Shown: positions 1-8,659, numbered from the stretch's first letter. The stretch: 64,000 nt of DNA from Micromonospora sp. C28SCA-DRY-2 (GCF_030519475.1 NZ_JAUMKD010000010.1:62001-126000), one strand, 5' to 3'. The notes: generated by a model not told the origin, from the sequence alone. Translations and numbers: made by a program.

Positions 1-507
1 CGCGACGAGTTGCCGTTCTCCCCCGCGGACGTGGCGGTGGCGCCCCGGGGCGCCGGGCGCAAGGCGGCGGCGGAGCCGCAGCCCGAGCCGGAGCCGCCGG
101 TCACGCCGGCGGAGCCGGAGTTCGTGTTGGACCGGGTGCCGGCGCCGCGACCGGCGCGGCGGGAGGAGTCGAGCGTGCAGACGGTGGAGGCGGCCAAGCC
201 GGCGCGCCGGGCGGCCAAGGCGGCCAAGCCGAAGGGACCGGCCGGGTTGACGGTCACCCTGGCCTACGCCGACGGCGAGTGGACGGTGGCGGCGCAGCAG
301 GGCAGCAAGGCCCTCGCGAAGCCGTACGTGGTGAAGCCGGCGGAGGCGCTGCGGATGGTGGCGCTGGTGGACGTGCCGGGGGTGCACGAGGCGGTGGAGC
401 AGATCCTGGCCGCCGAACGGGCCGAGGCCGAGCAGCAGGCCGAGCGGCTGCGCGCCGAGCTGGCGGAGATCGAGGCCCGGCTGGCGGAGCTGCGCGAGGC
501 GCACTGA
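1..507 (+). CDS. C-terminal part of a DUF6319-like protein (5' truncated by window edge)
   Basis: The frame is open from the first base, so this is the 3' end of a gene that starts outside the window. The visible part begins RDELPFSPADVAV, passes through an Ala/Pro/Glu/Lys-rich linker (about residues 20-75), and ends in a small folded segment containing YADGEWTVAAQQG. The C terminus is a charged Ala/Glu/Arg helix, a likely coiled coil, of about 35 residues. The layout reminds me of actinobacterial DUF6319 proteins, which have no assigned function; this is recall, not a search. It converges with the MarR gene on the other strand. Confidence 0.6.
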   Translation, partial: RDELPFSPADVAVAPRGAGRKAAAEPQPEPEPPVTPAEPEFVLDRVPAPRPARREESSVQTVEAAKPARRAAKAAKPKGPAGLTVTLAYADGEWTVAAQQGSKALAKPYVVKPAEALRMVALVDVPGVHEAVEQILAAERAEAEQQAERLRAELAEIEARLAELREAH

Positions 508-548
508 GCCGACCGGTGGCGGGGCGGGTGGCGGTGGCCGTCCGCCCC

Positions 549-565
549 ACCGGCGTTTCGCCGGT
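549..565. terminator. Hairpin between convergent genes
   Basis: A perfect 7-bp stem ACCGGCG / CGCCGGT closes a TTT loop exactly between the truncated gene on + and the MarR gene on -. It overlaps an alternative, longer GC stem formed by 513-527 and 542-553. There is no U-tract, which is usual for GC-rich actinobacterial terminators. Confidence 0.45.
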
Positions 566-1023
566 CAGTGGCGTTGCCGGTGGTGGGTGAGCAGCTTGCC
601 GAGCAGGCGGGTGAGCTGGCCGCGTTCGGTGGCGGTGAGCGGGGCCAGCAGGGCGTCCTGGACGGCGGCCAGGGTCTCCCCCATGCGGTGCAGCTCGCGC
701 TGCCCGGCGGGGGTGATGGTGATGACGTTGCGGCGCCGGTCGGCCGGGTCGGGCGCGCGGACCACGAGGTCTTTCGCGACGAGTTCGTTCACGGTGGCGA
801 CGACGTCGCTGCGGTCGATGCCGCCGCGCCGGCCCAGGTCGGCCTGGCTGGCCGGGCCGAACTCGTCGAGCGCGGCCAGGATCCGGTAGTGGTAGCCGCG
901 CGCCCCGATGCCGCCGAATCCCTCGCTGACCAGCCGGCCGGCGTGGGCGGCGGTCTGGGTGAGCAGCCAGCTGGGGGTGGTACGCAGCCGGGTGGGGGTT
1001 TCCGACTCGCCGATGTGGTCCAT
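565..1023 (-). CDS. MarR-family transcriptional regulator
   Basis: A 152-residue winged-helix protein of normal MarR length. The middle holds the HTH (QADLGRRGGIDRSDVVATVNEL) followed by the wing with the family signature DPADRRRNVITITPAG; flanking helices would form the dimer interface. It is a predicted repressor responding to a small ligand or oxidant. The ATG at 1023 faces away from a second winged-helix gene at 1117. The 93-bp gap between them holds tandem TTGGC/GCCAA repeats, so autoregulation and shared control are likely (inference). Confidence 0.88.
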   Translation of the reverse strand: MDHIGESETPTRLRTTPSWLLTQTAAHAGRLVSEGFGGIGARGYHYRILAALDEFGPASQADLGRRGGIDRSDVVATVNELVAKDLVVRAPDPADRRRNVITITPAGQRELHRMGETLAAVQDALLAPLTATERGQLTRLLGKLLTHHRQRH

Positions 1024-1043
1024 GGGCAGAGCCTAACCCGGTT

Positions 1044-1101
1044 GTTGGCAGGACCCACGAATCCCGCTATCGTTGGCCGCGCCAACATTGGCTCTGCCAA
1101 C
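1044..1101. promoter_or_regulatory. Tandem operator and promoter for the divergent regulator pair
   Basis: Two inverted repeats lie 15 bp apart centre to centre: GTTGGC-CGC-GCCAAC (1072-1086) and TTGGC-TCT-GCCAA (1088-1100). A further half site GTTGGC sits at 1044-1049. A plausible promoter for the + gene is TTGGCA (1045-1050), a 17-bp spacer and TATCGT (1068-1073). The dyads would then cover the transcription start, as expected for repression. Confidence 0.65.
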
Positions 1102-1116
1102 ATCAGGAGGATCGTC

Positions 1117-1575
1117 ATGACCACCGTCAACGGCCAGGTCATCGGCCAGGCCCACTACGCGACCCGGGCCGTGCTCGAACGCGAGCTGGTCGGGTTCGGC
1201 CTCACCTTCCACCAGTCCCTCGCCCTCAACGCCGTCGCCGCCGAGGGCGGGACCGTCGTCCCTGCGCACCTCGTCGAGCGGTTGACCGGCGCGCTGAAGG
1301 TCGACCGGTCGGTGGTGCTGACCGCGGTGGACGACCTCGTCGCCGGCGGGCTGCTGCGGGCGCTGCCCGACGGCGGGGCCGCACTGGCGCTCACCGACGC
1401 CGGCCGCGAGGTGCAGCGCCGCGTCGCGGACGTGGTCGCCGTCATCGCCGCCCGGCTGTACGCGGACATCCCGGCCGCCGACCTGGCCGTGGCCGGGCGC
1501 GTGCTCACCCTGCTCAAGCAGCGGGCCGACGCCGAACTGGCGGCGACCGGGAACGACGCGCCCACGGCGGCGTGA
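1117..1575 (+). CDS. MarR-like winged-helix protein
   Basis: A 152-residue protein with a central helix-turn-helix (roughly residues 45-75) followed by a wing segment GALALTDAGREVQRRV, typical of MarR-type regulators although the family signature DxRxx is absent. ATG 1117 is chosen because AGGAGG lies at 1105-1110 with ideal spacing; the frame is open upstream but has no matching ribosome site. It is divergent from a true MarR gene, and both are probably controlled by the shared repeats. It may act as regulator or partner of its neighbour; the target is unknown. Confidence 0.75.
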   Translation: MTTVNGQVIGQAHYATRAVLERELVGFGLTFHQSLALNAVAAEGGTVVPAHLVERLTGALKVDRSVVLTAVDDLVAGGLLRALPDGGAALALTDAGREVQRRVADVVAVIAARLYADIPAADLAVAGRVLTLLKQRADAELAATGNDAPTAA

Positions 1576-1682
1576 CCCGGGCCGGTCACCCCCGCGGCGC
1601 AGGGCCGCCGCTCGCGGCGGCGTGCGGGCCGCACCACGGCCGCGCTCGGCCCGCCCCGGGGCCCGGCCGGCGCGCCGCCGGG

Positions 1683-2720
1683 TCAGAGCGTCGCGGTCAG
1701 CCGCTCCACCACGGCGGCGGCCGGGCCGGTGGTGGCGTGCCGGTAGCCGGTGCCGGCCCACAGGTGCACCCGGTCCGGGTGCCCGGCCGCGGCCGCCGCC
1801 GCCCGCATCCCTCGGGTCAGGTGGTGCAGCTCCGGGTAGCCCAGCGGCGCGTCCGGCTCGTACCGGTCGATGAAGGCGTTGCGCAGCCCGCGCGCCGGCC
1901 GGCCGGTGAAGGCGCGGGTCACGACGGTGCCGGTGCGGGCCGGGTCGGCCAGCGCGTCGCGGTGGGTGCGGCTGGCGCCGCTCTCGTCGGTACGCAGCAG
2001 CAGCGTGCCGACCGCCACCGCGGCCGCGCCGGCGGCGAGCAGGTCACGCACGTCGTCCGGGCCGGCCACCCCGCCGGTGGCCACCACGGGCAGGCCGGTC
2101 GCCGCGACCGCGGCGCGTACCAGCGGACCGGTGGACAGCGGCGGGGCGGGGCGGCGCGGCGTGTGGGTGCCGCTGTGCCCGCCGGCCTCGGTGCCCTGGG
2201 CGACGAGGCCGTCGACGCCGAGGTCGCCGGCGGCGCGCGCCTCGTCGGCCGAGGTCACCGTGACCAGCACCCGGGAGCCGGCCCGGCGCAGCGCGGCCAC
2301 CGCCGCCGGATCGGGCAGCCCGAAGGTGAAGCTGACCACCGGCACCGGGTCGGCCAGCAGCAGGTCGATCTTGTCGGCCCAGTGGTCGTCGTCGTGCACC
2401 GGGGCCGCGGCGGCCAGGTCGAGCCCGTACGGCTCGCCCTCGGCGGCGATCCGGCGGGCGTAGGCGCGGAAGGTGGCCTCGTCGATCTCGCGGGGGCCGG
2501 GCACGAACAGGTTCACCCCGCACGGCGTGCCGGTGGCGCGCAGGTCGGCCAGGTCGGCGGCGACCGCCTCGGCGGTGCGGTAGCCGGCGGCGAGGAAACC
2601 GAAGCCACCGGCCGCGGCGACCGCCCGCACCAGGGCGCCGGTGGTGGCGCCACCGGCCATCGGGGCGCCGAGCAGCGGGGTCGCGCAGCCGAACAGGTCG
2701 CGCCAGGGTGCGCCGGTCAC
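1683..2720 (-). CDS. Nitronate monooxygenase family flavoprotein
   Basis: 345 residues, the usual length for class I/II nitronate monooxygenases (2-nitropropane dioxygenase family), FMN TIM-barrel enzymes that oxidise alkyl nitronates such as propionate 3-nitronate. The N terminus has the substrate/FMN region LLGAPMAGGATTG. The diagnostic AQGTEAGGHSGTH segment near residues 178-190 contains the catalytic His, and VVATGGVAGPDDV with AVAVGTLLL forms the phosphate-binding end. The GTG start is preceded by TAGGGT (2727-2732, - strand) with 6 nt between, suggesting a leaderless transcript. Detoxification is the likely role. Confidence 0.88.
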   Translation of the reverse strand: MTGAPWRDLFGCATPLLGAPMAGGATTGALVRAVAAAGGFGFLAAGYRTAEAVAADLADLRATGTPCGVNLFVPGPREIDEATFRAYARRIAAEGEPYGLDLAAAAPVHDDDHWADKIDLLLADPVPVVSFTFGLPDPAAVAALRRAGSRVLVTVTSADEARAAGDLGVDGLVAQGTEAGGHSGTHTPRRPAPPLSTGPLVRAAVAATGLPVVATGGVAGPDDVRDLLAAGAAAVAVGTLLLRTDESGASRTHRDALADPARTGTVVTRAFTGRPARGLRNAFIDRYEPDAPLGYPELHHLTRGMRAAAAAAGHPDRVHLWAGTGYRHATTGPAAAVVERLTATL

Positions 2721-2740
2721 CGGCTCACCCTAGCCGGGCG

Positions 2741-2778
2741 CCGGCCGGCCCGCCCCGGGGAGCGGGCGGGCCGGCCGG
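2741..2778. terminator. Strong hairpin downstream of cydB
   Basis: A perfect 15-bp GC stem (2741-2755 pairing with 2764-2778) with an 8-nt loop lies immediately after the cydB stop codon and before the nitronate monooxygenase promoter on the same strand. It is a likely intrinsic terminator for the cydAB transcript, without a U-tract. Confidence 0.65.
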
Positions 2779-2785
2779 GGGTGGG

Positions 2786-3784
2786 TCAGTGCTGCGGGAT
2801 GTGCGCCACGCCGATCCGCTTGCGGAACACCCAGTACGTCCAGCCCTGGTAGGCCAGCACGATCGGGGTGAACACCACCGCCACCCAGGTCATGATCTTC
2901 AGGGTGTACGGGGTGGAGGCGGCGTTGCTGGCGGTCAGCGTCCCGGCCGCGTCCAGGGTGGACGGCAGCACGTTCGGGAACAGTGCCGCGAACAGCGTCG
3001 CCACCGCCAGGCCGATCGCCACCGCGGTGCCGGTGAACGCCCAGCCCTCCCGGCGTACCCGGGCGGCGGCGAGACCACCGAGCAGGGCCAGCGCCGCGGC
3101 GACGGCGAGCACGACGGCGGCCGTGCTGGAGCGGATGCCCAGCGTCCAGGTCAGGAACGCCACCGCCAGCACCGCGGCGCCGACGCCCAGGCGCACCGCG
3201 AGGGCGCCGGCCCGCTCGCGCACCTCACCGACGGTCTTCAGCGCGATGAAGACCGCGCCGTGGGTGAGGAACAGCGCCGCCGTGGTCGCCCCGCCGAGCA
3301 GGGCGTACGGGTTGAGCAGGTCGAGCAGGCCGCCGACGTACTCGTGCTCGGCGTCCAGCGGCACGCCGCGCAGGATGTTGGCGAAGGCCACCCCCCACAG
3401 CACGGCCGGCACCAGCGAGCCGAAGAAGATGGCCGCGTCCCAGCGCCGCTTCCAGGACGGCTCGGGCCGCTTGTGCCGGTACTCGAAGGCGACGCCGCGG
3501 GCGATCAGCGCCAGCAGGATCAGCAGCAGCGGCAGGTAGAAGCCGGAGAAGAGGGTGGCGTACCACTCGGGGAAGGCGGCGAACATCGCGCCGCCGGCGG
3601 TGATCAGCCACACCTCGTTGCCGTCCCACACCGGCCCGATGGTGTTGATCAGCACGCGGCGTTCCCGGTCGTCGCGGCCGAGCACGGGCAGCAGCATGCC
3701 GACGCCGAAGTCGAAGCCCTCCAGGATGAAGTAGCCGGTGAACAGGACGGCGACGAGCAGGAACCAGATGGTGGTGAGTTCCAC
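2786..3784 (-). CDS. cydB: Cytochrome bd ubiquinol oxidase subunit II
   Basis: 332 residues with about eight hydrophobic helices and the CydB hallmark segments ILEGFDFGVGMLLP and GPVWDGNEVWLI at the N terminus and AFPEWYATLFSGFYLPL after it. Subunit II stabilises the haem-bearing subunit I in the membrane oxidase that reduces O2 with quinol at low oxygen or under stress. It follows cydA with a 15-bp gap, in the usual order cydA-cydB. No cydCD genes follow in the window, so haem-assembly ABC genes must lie elsewhere if present. Confidence 0.97.
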   Translation of the reverse strand: MELTTIWFLLVAVLFTGYFILEGFDFGVGMLLPVLGRDDRERRVLINTIGPVWDGNEVWLITAGGAMFAAFPEWYATLFSGFYLPLLLILLALIARGVAFEYRHKRPEPSWKRRWDAAIFFGSLVPAVLWGVAFANILRGVPLDAEHEYVGGLLDLLNPYALLGGATTAALFLTHGAVFIALKTVGEVRERAGALAVRLGVGAAVLAVAFLTWTLGIRSSTAAVVLAVAAALALLGGLAAARVRREGWAFTGTAVAIGLAVATLFAALFPNVLPSTLDAAGTLTASNAASTPYTLKIMTWVAVVFTPIVLAYQGWTYWVFRKRIGVAHIPQH

Positions 3785-3799
3785 GGTGGTCTCCGGTGG

Positions 3800-5236
3800 T
3801 CAGTAGGCGAAGGCGAGCGGGCGCTCGGCGTCGTCGTGGCTGTCGTCGATCTCGGTCGCCGGGCTGACGTCGGGCACGCCGGCCTTGGCGTAGCGCAGCA
3901 GCAGCTTCACCTCGATCACCGCGAGGGTGGCGTAGATCAGGGTGAACGCGGTGAACGAGGTGAGCACCTCGGTCAGCGAGACGCTGCGGGAGACGCCGTC
4001 ACGGGTGAGCATCTCGCCGAAGACGATCCACGGCTGGCGGCCCATCTCGGTGAAGATCCAGCCGAACGAGTTGGCCACCAGGGGCAGCAGCGGCATGACC
4101 AGGCCGGCGCGCAGCAGCCACCTGCTGGTCGGGGTGCGGCCCTTGCGCTGGCTCCAGAGCACCAGCAGCGCGATCGCGGCGGCGGCCAGCCCGAAGGCGA
4201 TCATGAAGCGGAAGCTCCAGTAGGTGACCGGGATGATCGGGGTGTAGCTGCCGGCGCCGTACTGGGCGGCGTACTGGGCCTGCAGGTCGTTGATGCCGTG
4301 CACGGTGCCGTTGGGGTCGCCGGTGCCCAGCCAGGACAGCAGGTACGGGATCTTGATGGCGAACAGCTCCCGGCTGCCGTCGAGGCTGCCGACGGTGAGC
4401 ACGGAGAACGAGGCGGGGCTCTCGGTGGTGTAGAGGCCCTCGGCTGCGGCCATCTTCATCGGCTGCACCTCGGTCATGATCTTGCCCTGGATGTCGCCGG
4501 TGACGACCACGCCGGCGGTGGCGACCAGGGTGACCCAGGAGCCGAACGTGGCGGCGAACCGGTAGGCCGGGGTGTCGGCCGAGTCGCGGTTGCGGATCAG
4601 GTGCCACAGCGCGACGGCGACCAGCAGCGAGCCGGCGACCAGGAACGCCCCGGCGATGGTGTGCGGGAAGGTGACCAGGGCGACCTTGTTGGTCAGCACC
4701 GCGAGGAAGTCGGTGAGTTCGGCGCGGCCGGTCTCCGGGTTGATCCGGTAGCCCACCGGGTTCTGCATGAACGAGTTGGCCGCCAGGATGAAGTAGGCGG
4801 ACAGGTTGGTGCCGATCGCGGCGGCCCAGATGGCGGCCAGGTGCAGTCGCTTGGGCAGCCGGTCCCAGCCGAAGATCCACAGGCCGATGAAGGTCGACTC
4901 CAGGAAGAAGGCGACCAGCGCCTCGATCGCGAGGGGGGCGCCGAAGATGTCGCCGACGAAGCGCGAGTAGTCGCTCCAGTTCATGCCGAACTGGAACTCC
5001 TGCACGATGCCGGTGACCACGCCCATCGCGAAGTTGATCAGGAAGAGCTTGCCGTAGAACTTGGTGAGCTTCAGGTACTTCTCGTTGCCCGTGCGGTGCC
5101 ACAGCGTCTGCAGGATGGCGACCAGCACGGACAGGCCGATGGTCAGCGGTACGAAGAGAAAGTGGTAGACGGTGGTGACACCGAACTGCCAGCGGGCGAC
5201 GTCCAACGCGTCCACCTGCAACCCCCAGGCTGTCAT
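3800..5236 (-). CDS. cydA: Cytochrome bd ubiquinol oxidase subunit I
   Basis: 478 residues. ARWQFGVTTVYHFLFVP at residues 14-30 carries the conserved N-terminal His region. FPHTIAGAFLVAG supplies another haem-ligand region, and the C-terminal part has the GRQPW motif (TEMGRQPWIVFGEMLT) found in all CydA proteins. The quinol-binding Q-loop is of the short type. Start chosen at ATG 5236 (MTAWGLQVDALDVARW); the frame stays open for 315 more codons, but that part reads as antisense of the acyltransferase gene. No Shine-Dalgarno sequence precedes this ATG; overlapping palindromes do. Confidence 0.97.
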   Translation of the reverse strand: MTAWGLQVDALDVARWQFGVTTVYHFLFVPLTIGLSVLVAILQTLWHRTGNEKYLKLTKFYGKLFLINFAMGVVTGIVQEFQFGMNWSDYSRFVGDIFGAPLAIEALVAFFLESTFIGLWIFGWDRLPKRLHLAAIWAAAIGTNLSAYFILAANSFMQNPVGYRINPETGRAELTDFLAVLTNKVALVTFPHTIAGAFLVAGSLLVAVALWHLIRNRDSADTPAYRFAATFGSWVTLVATAGVVVTGDIQGKIMTEVQPMKMAAAEGLYTTESPASFSVLTVGSLDGSRELFAIKIPYLLSWLGTGDPNGTVHGINDLQAQYAAQYGAGSYTPIIPVTYWSFRFMIAFGLAAAAIALLVLWSQRKGRTPTSRWLLRAGLVMPLLPLVANSFGWIFTEMGRQPWIVFGEMLTRDGVSRSVSLTEVLTSFTAFTLIYATLAVIEVKLLLRYAKAGVPDVSPATEIDDSHDDAERPLAFAY

Positions 5237-5260
5237 ACTACGAGACGTAGTAAATACTAC
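5236..5260. promoter_or_regulatory. Overlapping palindromes at the cydA start (repressor operator candidate)
   Basis: TACTACG-AGA-CGTAGTA (5236-5252) is a perfect 7-3-7 palindrome whose first base is the cydA start codon. GTAGTA-AA-TACTAC (5247-5260) is a second perfect palindrome overlapping it. The TACTAC/GTAGTA half sites resemble BlaI/MecI/CopY-family operators as I remember them. The position fits repression of cydAB transcription. The cognate regulator is not in the window. Confidence 0.6.
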
Positions 5261-5425
5261 TGCCGGTCGTAGACGGATCGGCAGGGTCGGGGGTCCCGAA
5301 CCGGACCGGGACCAATGACCTTGATCACCCCGGCCGGGCGGCCCCCGCCCACGCCCCCGTCCCGGCGGACCGTGCCCCGCCCTGACCCCCGGGCCCGGGC
5401 CCGACCGTGCGACCATTGCGCGCTG

Positions 5426-6202
5426 ATGGAAACCGCCCACTCCCCCTGGCAGCCGCCGCTGATCTGGCGCGCCGCCCAGCTGCTCGCCCGCGTCGTCGTC
5501 GCCCTGCTGGCCCGGCTGGAGGTCACCGGCGGCGTCCCGCCGCAGCTGCGGCGCGGGCCGCTGATCCTGGCCGCCAACCACATCAGCCCGTTCGACCCGG
5601 TGGTGATGGCCGCCGCCTGCCGGGCGGCCGGCGTCGCCCCCCGGATCATGGCCACCGGCGGGCTGTTCCGCGCGCCCGTCGTCGGGGCGGCGATGCGCCG
5701 CGCCGGGCACATCCGCGTCGAGCGGGGCACCAGCGCCGTGCACCAGGCCCTGGACGACGCGGCGGCGGCGGTCGCCGGCGGGTCGGTGATCCTGGTCTAC
5801 CCCGAGGGACGGATCGGCCTGGATCCCGGCATGTGGCCCGAACGCGGCAAGACCGGCACCGCCCGGCTGGCCCTGGCCTGCGGCGCACCGGTGATTCCGG
5901 TCGCCCAGTGGGGAGCGCACGAGGTGGTGCCCTACCGCGCCCCGAAGGGGTTGCTGCGCGGGCTCGCCCGGTCGGTGCTGCGCCGCCCGGTGATCCGGGT
6001 GCACTTCGGCCGGCCGGTCGAGCTGACCGACCTCGCCCACGGCGTCCCCGGGGCGGCCCGGCGGGCCACCGACCGGATCATCGACGCGCTCACCGACGAG
6101 CTGGCCCCGCTGCGCCCGGACGAGCCCGACCGTCCCCGCTACGTCGACCCCGGCCGCCCGGCCGACACCAGCCGCTCCCACCGCCGCCGCCCACCGGCCT
6201 GA
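5426..6202 (+). CDS. 1-acyl-sn-glycerol-3-phosphate acyltransferase (PlsC family)
   Basis: 258 residues. The acyltransferase blocks are clear: NHISPFD (the catalytic HX4D motif, about residues 52-58), GHIRVERG (block II region) and VYPEGRIG (block III, glycerol-phosphate binding). It transfers an acyl chain to a lysophosphatidate-like acceptor at the inner membrane; an N-terminal amphipathic/hydrophobic stretch (WRAAQLLARVVVALLARL) fits membrane association. ATG 5426 (METAHSPW) is preferred over an upstream ATG whose extra 37 residues are Pro/Arg-rich and uncoded-looking. The C terminus is Arg/Pro-rich. It is divergent from cydA. Confidence 0.88.
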   Translation: METAHSPWQPPLIWRAAQLLARVVVALLARLEVTGGVPPQLRRGPLILAANHISPFDPVVMAAACRAAGVAPRIMATGGLFRAPVVGAAMRRAGHIRVERGTSAVHQALDDAAAAVAGGSVILVYPEGRIGLDPGMWPERGKTGTARLALACGAPVIPVAQWGAHEVVPYRAPKGLLRGLARSVLRRPVIRVHFGRPVELTDLAHGVPGAARRATDRIIDALTDELAPLRPDEPDRPRYVDPGRPADTSRSHRRRPPA

Positions 6203-6431
6203 GCGGCCGGGTGGGCCGGCACGGGTGGCGCGGTCCCGCCGGCCCGACCGCCGTGGGTGGCGCCGGCGCGCACGCCGCGCTCACCGGGCATCGCCCGGTT
6301 GCTGCCGCCGGTCCGCCGATGCCGCACGCCGGACCTGGCCTCACCCCGGTCCGACGGTGCGTGGCGTGGCGGCGCGGACCCGCCGCCGCCCGGTCACCCG
6401 CGCGCCACCCGGTGCCGGCATACTGCGCTGC

Positions 6432-7199
6432 GTGCTGACCGCCCACCCCTACCTGGACGCGCCCGCGCCGCTGGCGTTCGCCCACCGCGGCGGGGCCGCC
6501 GAGGGCGACGAGAACACCACCGAGGCGTTCGCCCGCGCGATCGGCCTCGGCTACCGGTACGTGGAGACCGACGTGCACGCCACCGCGGACGGCGTGGCGG
6601 TGATCTTCCACGACCCGACCCTGGAACGGGTCACCGGCGAGCGGGGGCGCATCGCCGCGCTGCGCTGGGCCGACCTCGCCTCGGTACGGGTCGGCGGCGC
6701 CGCCGTGGTGCCCCGCCTCGACGAGGTGCTCGACGCCTGGCCGCAGGTGCGGTTCAACATCGACGTCAAGGCCGACGGCGGTGTCGACCCGACCGTGGCC
6801 ACGGTGGCGCGGGCCGGCGCGGGTGACCGGGTGCTGCTCGCCTCGTTCAGCGACGCCCGGCTGGCCCGGATGCGGGCGCTCACCGGGGGCCGGGTCGCCA
6901 CCGGTCTCGGCATGCGCGGGGTGGCCCGGCTGCGGATGGCCTCGCTGCACGGGCGGTCGCTGCGGCTGCCGCCGTCGGTGGTCGCCGCGCAGGTGCCGGT
7001 GCGCTACGGGCGCATCCGTGTGGTCGACCGCCGGTTCCTGGCCTACTGCCACCGCCTCGGCCTGCAGGTGCACGTCTGGACGATCGACGAACCCACCGAG
7101 ATGCACGAGTTACTTGATCTTGGGGTGGATGGCATCATGACCGATCACGTCGGCGTGCTGCGCGACGTCTACCGCAGCCGCGGCCACTGGGCCGCCTGA
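6432..7199 (+). CDS. Glycerophosphodiester phosphodiesterase
   Basis: 255 residues, GDPD TIM-barrel. AHRGG (His18-Arg19), the metal pair ETDVH (residues 45-49) and FHD (59-61) are the catalytic and Ca/Mg-binding signatures; KADGG near 115 and TIDEPTEM near the C terminus complete the barrel. It hydrolyses glycerophosphodiesters to glycerol-3-phosphate and alcohol. No signal peptide is seen, so it is probably cytosolic. GTG 6432 follows CATACT (6419-6424) by 7 nt, a leaderless promoter signature, which decides the start over upstream codons. An MFS permease follows after 17 bp, likely co-transcribed. Confidence 0.92.
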   Translation: MLTAHPYLDAPAPLAFAHRGGAAEGDENTTEAFARAIGLGYRYVETDVHATADGVAVIFHDPTLERVTGERGRIAALRWADLASVRVGGAAVVPRLDEVLDAWPQVRFNIDVKADGGVDPTVATVARAGAGDRVLLASFSDARLARMRALTGGRVATGLGMRGVARLRMASLHGRSLRLPPSVVAAQVPVRYGRIRVVDRRFLAYCHRLGLQVHVWTIDEPTEMHELLDLGVDGIMTDHVGVLRDVYRSRGHWAA

Positions 7200-7216
7200 C
7201 CCCCGACGAGGACCCG

Positions 7217-8611
7217 ATGGCCGAGACCGCCACCCCCACCGTGGGCGACGCCCCCGCCCCGGCCAGCACCCGCCGCGAACGCACCGGCTGGTACGTCTAC
7301 GACTGGGCCAACTCCGCCTTCCAGACCACCGTCATCACGGTGTTCCTCGGCCCGTTCCTGACCACCGTCACCGAGTTGGCGGCCGGCTGCGAACTCGGCG
7401 CGGACAGCTGCGACGGCTTCGTCTACCCGTTGGGCATCAAGGTCGCGGCCGGCTCGTACTACCCGTACCTGATCTCGCTGTCGGTGTTCCTCACCGTCTT
7501 CGTGCTCCCGGTGATGGGGGCGATCGCCGACCGGTCCCTGCACAAGAAGCGGCTGCTCGGCGGCGCCGCGTTCACCGGCGCCGGGGCGACGGTGGCGATG
7601 GCCTTCGTCACCGGCGACCGCTACCTGCTCGGCGGGGCGCTGTTCCTGATCGCCAACATCAGCTTCGGTGCCGCGATCGTGGTCTACAACTCGTTCCTGC
7701 CGCAGCTCGGCGGACCCGACGAACGCGACGGCATCTCCAGCCGGGGCTGGGCGCTGGGCTACCTCGGCGGCGGGCTGCTGCTGGCCGGCAACCTGGTCGC
7801 GGTCACCCTGCTCAGCGAGGACGGCAACCCGCAGCGCACGCTGGACCTGGCCCGCTGGTCCATCGTGTCGGCCGGCGTGTGGTGGGCGCTGTTCACCCTG
7901 GTGCCGCTGCGCTGGCTGCGCGAGCGGCCCACCGCCGCGGCGCTGGCCGGCGCCGGCGGCAACGTGTTCACCGACGGCTTCCGCCAGCTCGGCCGCACCC
8001 TGCGCGAGATCAAGGCGTACCCGCTGACGCTGTTCTTCCTGCTCGCCTTCCTGGTCTACAACGACGGCATCCAGACCGTCATCACCCTGGCCAGCCAGTA
8101 CGGCACCGAGGAGCTGCGGCTGGGGCAGAGCACGCTGATCACCACCATCCTGCTGGTGCAGTTCCTCGCCTTCGGCGGCGCGCTCAGCCTCGGCGCCCTG
8201 GCCCGACGCATCGGCGCCTGGAAGACCGTGCTGCTGAGCCTCGTGCTGTGGACCGGGGTGATCGTCGCCGCGTTCCGGCTGCCGGCCGAGGCGCCGCTGC
8301 CGTTCATGGTCCTCGGCGCCGCCATCGGCCTGGTGCTCGGCGGCAGCCAGGCGCTGAGCCGGTCGCTGTTCAGCCAGCTCATCCCCGCCGGCAAGGAGGG
8401 CGAGTACTACGGCTTCTACGAGATCAGCGACAAGGGCACCAGCTGGCTCGGCCCGCTCGCGTTCGGCCTGGTCTTCCAGCTCACCTCCTCCTACCGGGTG
8501 GGCCTGGTCTCCCTGCTGATCTTCTTCGTGGTCGGGTTCCTGCTGCTGCTGGCCGTGCCGATCCGCCGGGCCATCGTCGCCGCCGGGAACACCCCGCCCC
8601 GGGTGCTCTGA
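7217..8611 (+). CDS. MFS transporter, UMF1 / Atg22-like family
   Basis: 464 residues with about twelve membrane helices. The N-terminal WYVYDWANSAFQTTVITVFLG is the signature of the UMF1 group, related to fungal vacuolar effluxer Atg22; a DRSLHKKRLL loop corresponds to the MFS motif A position. The transported substrate is not known for bacterial members; export of amino acids or metabolites is only inferred from the family. It lies downstream of the phosphodiesterase and ends 48 bp before thymidine kinase, which has its own promoter. Confidence 0.88.
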   Translation: MAETATPTVGDAPAPASTRRERTGWYVYDWANSAFQTTVITVFLGPFLTTVTELAAGCELGADSCDGFVYPLGIKVAAGSYYPYLISLSVFLTVFVLPVMGAIADRSLHKKRLLGGAAFTGAGATVAMAFVTGDRYLLGGALFLIANISFGAAIVVYNSFLPQLGGPDERDGISSRGWALGYLGGGLLLAGNLVAVTLLSEDGNPQRTLDLARWSIVSAGVWWALFTLVPLRWLRERPTAAALAGAGGNVFTDGFRQLGRTLREIKAYPLTLFFLLAFLVYNDGIQTVITLASQYGTEELRLGQSTLITTILLVQFLAFGGALSLGALARRIGAWKTVLLSLVLWTGVIVAAFRLPAEAPLPFMVLGAAIGLVLGGSQALSRSLFSQLIPAGKEGEYYGFYEISDKGTSWLGPLAFGLVFQLTSSYRVGLVSLLIFFVVGFLLLLAVPIRRAIVAAGNTPPRVL

Positions 8612-8659
8612 CCGGCACCCGGCGGATCCGGCCGGGTCGATCGGTTAGGCTGCCCGACC

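Noticed and set aside
2708..5272. An 854-residue open frame on + opposite cydAB
   Set aside because: Shadow frame of cydA/cydB; composition is Gly/Gln/Arg-rich and it has no ribosome site or family resemblance.
5237..6181. A long N-terminal extension of CydA by 315 codons
   Set aside because: Reads as antisense of the acyltransferase gene, and CydA family length and N terminus fit ATG 5236.
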